Below, one piece after another: positions 27,858 to 33,867 of a stretch of DNA of 64,000 nt; the first letter of the stretch is position 1, and each line of letters begins with the position of its first letter. Source of the DNA: Stenotrophomonas humi (lineage in GTDB: Bacteria; Pseudomonadota; Gammaproteobacteria; Xanthomonadales; Xanthomonadaceae); the NCBI RefSeq assembly GCF_001431415.1, contig NZ_LDJI01000019.1, positions 62,001 through 126,000 of the forward strand. Direction: 5' to 3'. A program made the position numbers and the translations under genes. The notes under the pieces are model-generated. The model was not told the origin of the DNA. It saw only the letters and a list, made by a program, of their open reading frames with translations, and ran no database searches.

Positions 27858-29321
27858 CTACAGGCCAGCAGCGGCCAGCCTTCGCTCTACGGCATCAAGC
27901 CGATGCGCAAGCCCGCGCGCAATGAAGGCCAGCAGCTCATCCATCCGGAAGCTGTATCGGTCGCCAGCGGTTCGATGCTCCTGCACCACTTCGCCTTCAT
28001 CGCCCAGCACCTCCAGAAGCTCGTCCCACGCGTCGTAGCAGATGAACCCACGGGCGAACGGATCGAGTCCATGCGACCGCATGACCTCGATAGCGCGTTG
28101 CACGGTTAGGCCGATATGCTCCCGGGCAGCCTCGCCCTTGGCGCCGACCATTTCCAGCCACTTATAGGCGCCGATCTCCCCGCCCAGCTCGATGGCTGCG
28201 GCAAGCTCTGCGGCAGTCAGCGGACGAACCGGCGTCTTCTCCCGGGCATCCGAAGTGTTGATCGTGCCGGTCCCGGCATAGACAACTGAAAAGCGCGCGC
28301 TTGCGGTGCCTGCGCTGTAAAGGTTGTCATCGCTCTGGTAGAGAGGGCCATTGAATAGGAAGCCATCGGATACCAATCGGAAGCGGCGACTGAAATTAAA
28401 CGCGGAGACTTCAAGAAATCCCGCGGCGTTACGGTTCGCGATGTAGCCGTTCCGGTCGGTCGCGGTACCGTACCCGGCTCCGACATCGATTACAGGCACG
28501 TCCAGGTTGTCGTCGTAGAAGACAAATCGAGAGGAGTTCCCCCGCAGACTCACCGCGCCTGTGATCGAGCCCCCCGTCTTGTCGTACTTTCCCGCAAGCG
28601 CAGACGCATCGGCTTTTGTAGCAGGGGCAATCCCTGCCCAGGCAGTGAGGTTCGCTGATGCCGGCTGCGCCCCCACATCGGCCGCACCGAGCACAACCGC
28701 CCCTGCCTTAGTGTTCACCGACTGCACTGGTGCGGCAGCTGCCGCCTCGGACACCGTGGTGTACTGCGCGTGCGGATCCGTCTGGGCTACGTGTGCGGCG
28801 ATGGCCACTGCAGCCCGAGCATCGGCCCGACCATCGGTGTAGTACAGGTTGGCCGCGCCCTCGCTCAGATCGTCCGTCGTCGCCACGCTGGTGCCGGTCT
28901 TGCGCCCCTTCGCGTCGAAGGCCGTCTTCTGCAGCGTGCCGCCGCCTCCGTCTGGAACATCGGCAAGGGCGACAGCCGGATTCCCGGCAACGCCGTCGGC
29001 GTTCTCGACCTCGATGCCCTCGCCTGCCTCAATCGTGCGCTGGTACCACTCACCATCGGCATCGCGCGTGGTGAACCCAACGCCGGCAAGCTTGGCGAGC
29101 TTCTGGATGTTCGACGGGATCTCGCGGATCAACTTCCAAAGCGTTGGAGCCATGCCGCCGGTCGAGCTATCAACCGCAGGATTCTTGATCTCGCCGAGTT
29201 TCACGATGGTTCCGTCGGGCCAGCGCAGATCACGGCCCACGGTAGCACCAGGCGTTGCCTCTCCACCGACTCGGACGACTCGCCCGAGCTGGTCCTTCAG
29301 CTTGATCTTGCTGCCGGCCAT
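27858..29321 (-). CDS. Phage tail fibre/spike with C-terminal S74 intramolecular chaperone
   Basis: This 487-residue protein ends the late operon. The N-terminal two thirds is repeat-like, fibre-forming sequence (AATKADASALAGKYDKTGGS, ITGAVSLRGNSSRFVFYDDN). The C-terminus is a Peptidase_S74 chaperone of adsorption: INTSDAREKTPVRPL contains the conserved Ser and Lys for self-cleavage, followed by GLTVQRAIEVMRSHGLDP and YDAWDE. The domain drives trimerisation and is normally cleaved off. It is expected to set host-receptor specificity. The start overlaps the Rz stop by one base. Confidence 0.9.
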   Translation of the reverse strand: MAGSKIKLKDQLGRVVRVGGEATPGATVGRDLRWPDGTIVKLGEIKNPAVDSSTGGMAPTLWKLIREIPSNIQKLAKLAGVGFTTRDADGEWYQRTIEAGEGIEVENADGVAGNPAVALADVPDGGGGTLQKTAFDAKGRKTGTSVATTDDLSEGAANLYYTDGRADARAAVAIAAHVAQTDPHAQYTTVSEAAAAAPVQSVNTKAGAVVLGAADVGAQPASANLTAWAGIAPATKADASALAGKYDKTGGSITGAVSLRGNSSRFVFYDDNLDVPVIDVGAGYGTATDRNGYIANRNAAGFLEVSAFNFSRRFRLVSDGFLFNGPLYQSDDNLYSAGTASARFSVVYAGTGTINTSDAREKTPVRPLTAAELAAAIELGGEIGAYKWLEMVGAKGEAAREHIGLTVQRAIEVMRSHGLDPFARGFICYDAWDELLEVLGDEGEVVQEHRTAGDRYSFRMDELLAFIARGLAHRLDAVERRLAAAGL

Positions 29322-29887
29322 CAGCGTGCGGTCTCCACCGCGCAGCCGGCGGCAATCACCGCATCGCGGTCAGCCTTCCAGCCGCTCCACAGCCAATCGA
29401 TCACTGCGGCATCGGCGTCGCCTGCTGCAACAATTCGTGCCGCGCTGTTGAAGCGCCCTGCGGCACTGGCTTGGACGGCATTGGGGGCAGCACCACCGGT
29501 GCCGGTTCCGGGCGCAGTACAGGACCACTGCGGCTGCAGCTGCACATCACCGCGGCGGAGAGCAGCAGCAAGATCGCCTTTGGCACGTTTCGCATCTTTG
29601 AGGGCCTCCTGGTAGCGGGTGTCGTTCTCTTGTCGGCTGGTGGCCAGCGTCTGGGATGCAGCCTTCGCCTTGGCGGCCACAGCAGCGGTGGCGTCGGCCA
29701 GGCCCTGCAGGGTTGCTGCGTGGGCAGCGTTGTCGTCGGTGTGCGCCTTGGCTTCGGCCTCGTACTTGCCCTGCCAATGCGAAGCGCCCCAGCGGTAGCC
29801 CAGCACCACCAGCGGGACGGCAAGCGCTGCGATCAGCCCCCAGCGGATCAGGTCGGCATATGGCCGCAGGGGATCGAGATTGATCAC
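29321..29887 (-). CDS. Rz: Rz-like i-spanin
   Basis: The 188-residue protein has one N-terminal membrane helix (LIRWGLIAALAVPLVVLGYR) followed by a long helical periplasmic region (ATAAVAAKAKAASQTLATSR), the layout of Rz inner-membrane spanins that fuse inner and outer membrane in the last step of lysis. It contains, in another frame, an embedded Rz1 gene, strongly supporting the call. It follows the holin-like gene by a four-base overlap. Confidence 0.85.
   Translation of the reverse strand: MINLDPLRPYADLIRWGLIAALAVPLVVLGYRWGASHWQGKYEAEAKAHTDDNAAHAATLQGLADATAAVAAKAKAASQTLATSRQENDTRYQEALKDAKRAKGDLAAALRRGDVQLQPQWSCTAPGTGTGGAAPNAVQASAAGRFNSAARIVAAGDADAAVIDWLWSGWKADRDAVIAAGCAVETAR
29401..29595 (-). 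CDS. Rz1: Rz1-like o-spanin lipoprotein, nested in Rz
   Basis: ATG 29595 opens a 64-residue frame inside Rz: RNVPKAILLLLSAAVMCSCS forms a lipoprotein signal with Cys at the end of an MCSC lipobox, then a proline-rich mature part (GPVLRPEPAPVVLPPMPSKP). Proline-rich, short and outer-membrane-anchored is the Rz1 pattern, and nesting within Rz is characteristic of lambda-like phages. It ends before Rz does. Confidence 0.83.
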   Translation of the reverse strand: MRNVPKAILLLLSAAVMCSCSRSGPVLRPEPAPVVLPPMPSKPVPQGASTARHELLQQATPMPQ

Positions 29888-30177
29888 TGCGGCACCTCGA
29901 TGTTGTGCTTCTTCAGCTCGAACTCCAGCCGCATGATTCGCATCGTCAGCTCGTAGACCTTCGTCTCAGCTTCGCGGCGGGCCTTGCGTTCTTCGTCCAG
30001 TCCCGTTTCCAGCGTGACGAGCCGCGCCTCCTGGGACGCAATGCGCTCACCCAACTGGCCGATCAATCGGTCGTTTGCCTTGGCCTCAGGCGACAAGAAG
30101 CGATCCCATGCCATCTTGCCCAGCAGGAAGAGAACGCCAAGGCCGCTGCCCACGCCCCACATGTTCGTGTCTTCCAT
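29884..30177 (-). CDS. Holin-like or lysis-associated small membrane protein
   Basis: The 97-residue product has one N-terminal hydrophobic segment (MWGVGSGLGVLFLLGKMAWD) followed by a long charged coiled coil (ERIASQEARLVTLETGLDEE). It lies between endolysin and Rz with one- to four-base overlaps, the place of a holin. A single helix plus coiled coil is unusual for classical holins but seen in phage lysis cassettes; an accessory lysis role is the alternative. Confidence 0.6.
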   Translation of the reverse strand: MEDTNMWGVGSGLGVLFLLGKMAWDRFLSPEAKANDRLIGQLGERIASQEARLVTLETGLDEERKARREAETKVYELTMRIMRLEFELKKHNIEVPQ

Positions 30178-30665
30178 CAGTCGCGCACCTCGCCACCGGC
30201 TTGGCGATACACGTCCAGCAGGCGGTCCAACTTCTGCTCATGCTGGCCATAACCGGCGCCTGGCAGGCTCGCCCAGATGTTCCGCACTTTGGCGATAGCC
30301 TCTGTGATCTTGCCAGCCTGGATCAGAGGCAGCGCCCGCCTTTCGCGGATCTGCTGCAGCGCGATCAGGTCTTGGCTCAACGGCGAGAAGTCGCGCAGGT
30401 TGAGCGTCTTGCGGTAGGCGTCGTAGTAGCGGCGCAGCAGCTGGTAGCGTCCGGCAGCCGTGGACTGGATGCCGAGCTTAGGCAAATCGACCAACACGCG
30501 CGGGTGATCAGCGTAGCTGCGGAACAGCTGGCCGCCGACGATTACGTCGTATCCGCGGTCCCGCGTCGGCTGCCTGCCGTTATCCGTGCCCTCCGACCAG
30601 GCGAGCATCTGGAGGAACGCTGTGACGTTGCGCCCCCCTGCTGCGGTCTCTGAAATCTCGGCCAT
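30177..30665 (-). CDS. Endolysin of the lambda R type (GH104 lytic transglycosylase)
   Basis: The 162-residue protein closely follows lambda R: FLQMLAWSEGTDNGRQPTRD with the catalytic Glu, RGYDVIVGGQLFRSYADHPR, STAAGRYQLLRRYYDAYRK and NIWASLPGAGYGQHE. It cleaves peptidoglycan by transglycosylation, leaving 1,6-anhydro ends. No signal peptide is present, so export depends on a holin. It is separated from the upstream gene by 71 bases, unlike the tightly packed genes downstream. Confidence 0.95.
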   Translation of the reverse strand: MAEISETAAGGRNVTAFLQMLAWSEGTDNGRQPTRDRGYDVIVGGQLFRSYADHPRVLVDLPKLGIQSTAAGRYQLLRRYYDAYRKTLNLRDFSPLSQDLIALQQIRERRALPLIQAGKITEAIAKVRNIWASLPGAGYGQHEQKLDRLLDVYRQAGGEVRD

Positions 30666-30736
30666 CTGTCTGCATGCCCCTGTTGGATTGGGGACATGCT
30701 GAGCTCACAGAGAAGGGGTTCAACGGGTGCTAGACG

Positions 30737-31558
30737 CTAGCTCGTAGGCGCGAAGACTAGGCCACGCAGGTAGTTCGGATCACTGAAGAAGGCGCCGACA
30801 AAATGCCCCGTGCGAGCATCAAACTCGAACGATCTCGCGACGGCTCCATCGATACCCTTCAAATTCAGGACATTTCCCTCAACAAACCAAAATGCCAAGT
30901 CCTGAGGCAATGAGGCACCCTGACCACCCAAAGTCCCAACAAGCGAACCATCTGAATTGAACTCAATCGCCACCCTGTGCGGCGACCTCAATTCAATAGA
31001 TGTGTACACACCGAATTTCTGCCCAAGCAAGTGATCCCTAATATTGCTCTCTACCGATTTTTGGCGGAATACGGATACAACCGCCTTATATGCAGCCACC
31101 TTGACCTGCAATTTTTTATTCTCTCCCCGCAGCTTTTCAGCCTCCCCAACATGAGTCGCAAGCGCGCTTCGCAAGGCAATGACATCCTTCATAGGAAGGA
31201 CTTCAATATTCTTCGAAGCAAGCTGACGCGCGACACTCTTGCGTTCGACCCACAGATTGAACCTCTCTACCCCCATACCCAAAATCGGCCACAAGAATGC
31301 AAACAGAAGCGCAGCCCCCAGCGGAATCCAGAGCATATGTAGCTGCGATTCATTGGCATTTGCGGTGATCGCGGAATCGAGGTATTTGAATTTTTCCTCG
31401 ATTGACATTCCAGATAGCAAGACCATCACTACTCGGTGATTTACTAGAAGCCAAGTCAATGCAAATGACCCCAGCAGCGGATTCGATAGCCTCGCCTTTA
31501 CGGCGTCCTTGAAGCCTTCCGTAGCCTCGTCCACCGCCCCTTGCACATCCTTTGCCAT
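30737..31558 (-). CDS. Unknown membrane protein with coiled coil and C-terminal sensor-like domain (273 aa)
   Basis: I do not recognise this family. The N-terminus is amphipathic and charged (DEATEGFKDAVKARLSNPLL), followed by two membrane helices (GSFALTWLLVNHRVVMVLLS and LWIPLGAALLFAFLWPILGM), a coiled coil around residues 125-165 (EKLRGENKKLQVKVAAYKAV) and a beta-rich C-terminal domain (VYTSIELRSPHRVAIEFNSD, GHFVGAFFSDPNYLRGLVFA). It is lower in GC than the phage structural genes and sits between virion and lysis genes with the toxin-antitoxin-chaperone cassette, so it looks like a lysogenic-conversion gene. Membrane anchoring plus a coiled coil and a cytoplasmic tail is compatible with exclusion or defence, but this is speculation. 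Confidence 0.72.
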   Translation of the reverse strand: MAKDVQGAVDEATEGFKDAVKARLSNPLLGSFALTWLLVNHRVVMVLLSGMSIEEKFKYLDSAITANANESQLHMLWIPLGAALLFAFLWPILGMGVERFNLWVERKSVARQLASKNIEVLPMKDVIALRSALATHVGEAEKLRGENKKLQVKVAAYKAVVSVFRQKSVESNIRDHLLGQKFGVYTSIELRSPHRVAIEFNSDGSLVGTLGGQGASLPQDLAFWFVEGNVLNLKGIDGAVARSFEFDARTGHFVGAFFSDPNYLRGLVFAPTS

Positions 31559-31610
31559 GCTCGCCCCTGCTTTCCATTAGATGTTCGGATTCTAGGCTGA
31601 ACCTGAATAG

Positions 31611-31639
31611 AAAAGAAGAAACCCCGCTCTCGCGGGGTT
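31611..31639 (-). terminator. Terminator, minus strand
   Basis: AACCCCGC pairs with GCGGGGTT around a four-base loop (31620-31639) and on the minus strand is followed by TTCTTCTTTT. It lies just after the orphan gene fragment ending at 31647. Confidence 0.8.
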
Positions 31640-31646
31640 CGTCGTT

Positions 31647-31826
31647 TCAGGCGGCTTTGGCCAGAAGTGGATCGGCTAGTTTCACCAACTCCCCCTGCAA
31701 TTCCTCCTTCCAGAGGTCCACCGTATTGGCCCAGTCGTCGGCGACGTATTGACCGAGCTCGGCCAGGTGATGGGCCCTCGCCTTCTCGTCTTTCAGGGCG
31801 TGGAACAGCGCCCCAAAGAAAAACCC
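31647..31826 (-). pseudogene. Orphan C-terminal gene fragment (~58 codons)
   Basis: One minus-strand frame ends at TGA (31647-31649) and reads ALFHALKDEKARAHHLAELG, QYVADDWANTVDLWKEELQG, ELVKLADPLLAKAA, clearly protein-like and helical. No usable start codon lies upstream: the frame runs straight into the terminator hairpin of the chaperone gene at 31815-31843. It is therefore the surviving tail of a gene whose 5' part was replaced when the neighbouring cassette arrived. I do not recognise the parent family. Confidence 0.6.
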
Positions 31827-31843
31827 CGCCAGTCGGCGGGGCC
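31815..31843 (-). terminator. Terminator of the toxin-antitoxin-chaperone operon
   Basis: On the minus strand CCCCGCC pairs with GGCGGGG around a four-base loop and is followed by TTTTTCTTT. It begins 16 bases after the stop of the SecB-like gene. Confidence 0.82.
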
Positions 31844-31858
31844 TTTAGGAAATTGACG

Positions 31859-32431
31859 CTATTCCTTGCTTGTCTTCTTGGATGGCTTCTTTTGGGCACC
31901 TTTCTTCCCAGAAGCCTCTGCCTCCGCCTGACGCAGCCTCCTCTGCTCCCGAAGATCTTCAATTTCCTCTTCGGTCATCAAGAACTGCTCGCGCAAAATA
32001 TCTTCGCGATGCTCCTTGGTGTACCGGATTGCAACATCAGCAGGCTCAAGAAGGATCGTCGGGACCTTAGCAACCTCCCAAGGCGATCGAGCGGTAATGC
32101 TTGCAATCATGTCGCGTACCGACGAAAACAAAATGCGCGCAACATTGACGCCCACTACGCGAGGGTTGAATGCCCCCTTGTAAGCTTCCCTGCACCCCTC
32201 AGCATCAAGAGTAAAAGAAGCGAACGCAGAGATTTCGATCACATACGGGTACGATTCGTCGCTCTGCGCGACATTCAATGTTGCAAAATTGTTCTTGTCC
32301 AGATCATAGAAAACAGCTGCTTCTGCGGTAACAGGCAGATCTTCGCGCAGCATTTCCTTCGCATTCGGCCGGGCTCGAATTACGACGTCTGTATAGACAA
32401 CCTGATCGATCTGAAGCGGACTCTTCTTCAT
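31859..32431 (-). CDS. SecB-like chaperone of a toxin-antitoxin-chaperone (TAC) system
   Basis: The 190-residue protein has the SecB-fold pattern: an N-terminal strand (QIDQVVYTDVVIRARPNAKE), a central strand pair (SYPYVIEISAFASFTLDAEG) and the helix NVARILFSSVRDMIASITAR, the counterpart of SecB's NILFPYARECITSMVSRG, followed by a Pro-rich turn (VAKVPTILLEP). The C-terminus is a lysine-rich tail. In TAC systems such as M. tuberculosis HigB1-HigA1-Rv1957 a SecB-like protein folds and protects the antitoxin. Gene order toxin-antitoxin-chaperone and four-base overlap with the antitoxin support that. General SecB of the host is expected elsewhere. Confidence 0.85.
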   Translation of the reverse strand: MKKSPLQIDQVVYTDVVIRARPNAKEMLREDLPVTAEAAVFYDLDKNNFATLNVAQSDESYPYVIEISAFASFTLDAEGCREAYKGAFNPRVVGVNVARILFSSVRDMIASITARSPWEVAKVPTILLEPADVAIRYTKEHREDILREQFLMTEEEIEDLREQRRLRQAEAEASGKKGAQKKPSKKTSKE

Positions 32432-32970
32432 GCGGCCATACCGAATTCAAGCGCTTGGTAGTTCTGATCATTTGCACACAAGAAATTGATCTCATCCGAG
32501 ACCCTTCCGCCACGGGCTGACCTCCCATCATGCAGCCAGAATTCGCGATAGCGACTCTGGCAAACATCTTCCTCATCGTTATGCCCTAGGTCGGCGCTTG
32601 CGTAGATGATCGCTGGCGAAATTTCCAGGCGCTCTTCGCGGCGAAGCCTGAAAGCCAGGCAGTCGTCATGCTCCGGCACGAATTGGAATTCCTCCTCGTT
32701 CAATCGAACGGAAAGGTGAGCTTCGCCCCCCAACGCAGACACATAACGGAAGACGGACGACAAAAGCATGTCGCTGCGCGCCTCCATCTTCGACACGGCC
32801 GCCTGACTGGTTCCGAGGAGCCCAGCCATATCCGCCTGCGACAGGCAGGATGCATTGCGAAGTTCCGCCAACGGAAAAGCTGCTCGCAGCTCCCGATAGC
32901 GCTTCTCAGCTTTTACACGCACCGCTTCCGGTCTGGAAGCCAAGAAATCATCAAAATTCATATTTGCCAT
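32428..32970 (-). CDS. higA: HigA-like antitoxin with C-terminal chaperone-addiction extension
   Basis: The 180-residue protein has a Xre-type helix-turn-helix at about residues 35-90 (RNASCLSQADMAGLLGTSQA, AVSKMEARSDM) of the HigA antitoxin group. Unlike ordinary HigA (about 100 residues) it carries some 90 extra C-terminal residues (FQFVPEHDDCLAFRLRREER, ending YQALEFGMAA), the position of the ChAD region that makes TAC antitoxins depend on their SecB-like chaperone. It should bind toxin and repress the operon through the palindrome at 33410-33425. It starts two bases after the toxin stop and overlaps the chaperone by four. Confidence 0.87.
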   Translation of the reverse strand: MANMNFDDFLASRPEAVRVKAEKRYRELRAAFPLAELRNASCLSQADMAGLLGTSQAAVSKMEARSDMLLSSVFRYVSALGGEAHLSVRLNEEEFQFVPEHDDCLAFRLRREERLEISPAIIYASADLGHNDEEDVCQSRYREFWLHDGRSARGGRVSDEINFLCANDQNYQALEFGMAA

Positions 32971-32972
32971 GA

Positions 32973-33404
32973 TCAGCGCCCCCGCCCTTTTCCACTTCCC
33001 CGTGGTACCACTTTCCCTGAACCCCCTGCCTGAGAGGCCTTCAAGCCGGCCTCATGTTGCTTAAGTAGCCCTTTAGCTTTCTTGATGTACTTCGGATACC
33101 AGAGCTTTTCGCCCATTGGCACCTTGTCACCACCTACGAGCAGAATGGCGTTCTGCTGCGTATCAAATACGTAGATGATCCGGAACTGCTTCCGCTCGAA
33201 CTTGATACGAAGCTCCTTGAGCTTCGACAACCTCTCGCTCTTCGGCGAACTCTTGTCCTCCAATGTTCCCGAATGAGGGCGATCAAGAGCTGGTCCGAAC
33301 TCCCGAAGCAACTTGATCTTTGCGATGACTTCAGTCTCTTCATCCGGCGTCAATCCCCTGATGAATTCCTGCACTTCGGGAGTTAGCGTGACGTTCCATG
33401 CCAT
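32973..33404 (-). CDS. higB: HigB-like RelE-superfamily mRNA interferase toxin
   Basis: From ATG 33404 the toxin has 143 residues. WNVTLTPEVQEFIRGLTPDE begins the RelE/HigB fold, followed by LREFGPALDRPHSGTLED, LKELRIKFERKQFRIIYVFD and ILLVGGDKVP, the strands carrying the catalytic basic residues. The C-terminus has a basic extension (GSGKVVPRGSGKGRGR). Such toxins cleave mRNA on the ribosome. An upstream in-frame ATG (33509) would add 35 residues across the operator and is unlikely. Toxin-first order is typical for higBA. Confidence 0.88.
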   Translation of the reverse strand: MAWNVTLTPEVQEFIRGLTPDEETEVIAKIKLLREFGPALDRPHSGTLEDKSSPKSERLSKLKELRIKFERKQFRIIYVFDTQQNAILLVGGDKVPMGEKLWYPKYIKKAKGLLKQHEAGLKASQAGGSGKVVPRGSGKGRGR

Positions 33405-33409
33405 GAAAT

Positions 33410-33425
33410 ATAACTCAGGAGTTAT
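33410..33425. promoter_or_regulatory. Palindromic operator upstream of higBA-secB
   Basis: ATAACTC-AG-GAGTTAT is a perfect inverted repeat with seven-base arms ending five bases before the higB start codon. A likely -10 (TATATT on the minus strand) overlaps it. It is the expected autoregulation site for the HigA-like antitoxin. Confidence 0.72.
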
Positions 33426-33427
33426 GC

Positions 33428-33449
33428 GAACGAAACATGTGTCTCGTTC
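33428..33449. promoter_or_regulatory. Second inverted repeat in the higBA promoter
   Basis: GAACGA and TCGTTC are separated by ten bases, immediately upstream of the main palindrome and around the expected -35. It could be a second operator or a repressor contact for another factor. Confidence 0.4.
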
Positions 33450-33624
33450 ATTCTGTGCGATCGATTCACTTAGCGCGCCCAGGCTTCCCCCCTGGTGCAA
33501 ACAGATCATAGCATTGTGAAGAAATCATCACATTTCATTACAAATCATATAGTTGTGCGTGTGATGCGGCCAACACCTCCACAGCCCCTTGCAAGACTTC
33601 CCACCTTGCAAGCCGCAACTTCTT

Positions 33625-33668
33625 AGCCCTGCTACCATCCCGGTCAACGGATAGGAGCAGGGCTTTTT
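33625..33668 (+). terminator. Terminator-like hairpin ahead of a plus-strand gene
   Basis: AGCCCTGCT (33625-33633) pairs perfectly with AGCAGGGCT (33656-33664) and is followed by TTTTT. It sits directly before the GTG start of the 65-aa gene and contains its ribosome-binding site (GGAG) in the loop side, so it could also act as an attenuator. Confidence 0.55.
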
Positions 33669-33669
33669 C

Positions 33670-33867
33670 GTGAAGGACTGGACCAAAACCAACTACGGTA
33701 CCCCGAAGTCCTGGGACGAGATCCAGCGGGAGAAGCTGGACGCGGAGCTTGACCGTGTGATCGATGGCCCCGGCCCCCGAATTTCCACGCTCGTCATCGG
33801 ATTCTTCGTGGCGGCCATTGTCACCGCCGCCTGTTTCATTGGCCTGATTTACCTTCTTCTTCGCTGA
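33670..33867 (+). CDS. Small single-helix membrane protein, 65 aa
   Basis: GTG 33670 starts a protein with a polar N-terminus (KDWTKTNYGTPKSWDEIQRE) and one C-terminal membrane helix (RISTLVIGFFVAAIVTAACF). It is on the opposite strand to all surrounding late genes, and its end overlaps the end of the 934-aa virion gene by 32 bases. A GGAG lies 12 bases upstream within a terminator-like hairpin. I recognise no family; lysogenic expression as a moron is plausible. Confidence 0.6.
   Translation: MKDWTKTNYGTPKSWDEIQREKLDAELDRVIDGPGPRISTLVIGFFVAAIVTAACFIGLIYLLLR

Noticed and set aside
27858-29321. Diversity-generating retroelement target in the tail fibre, as in BPP-1
   Set aside because: The structural genes resemble BPP-1-like phages, but no reverse transcriptase frame, template repeat or accessory gene was found near the tail fibre; the protein ends in an S74 chaperone instead.
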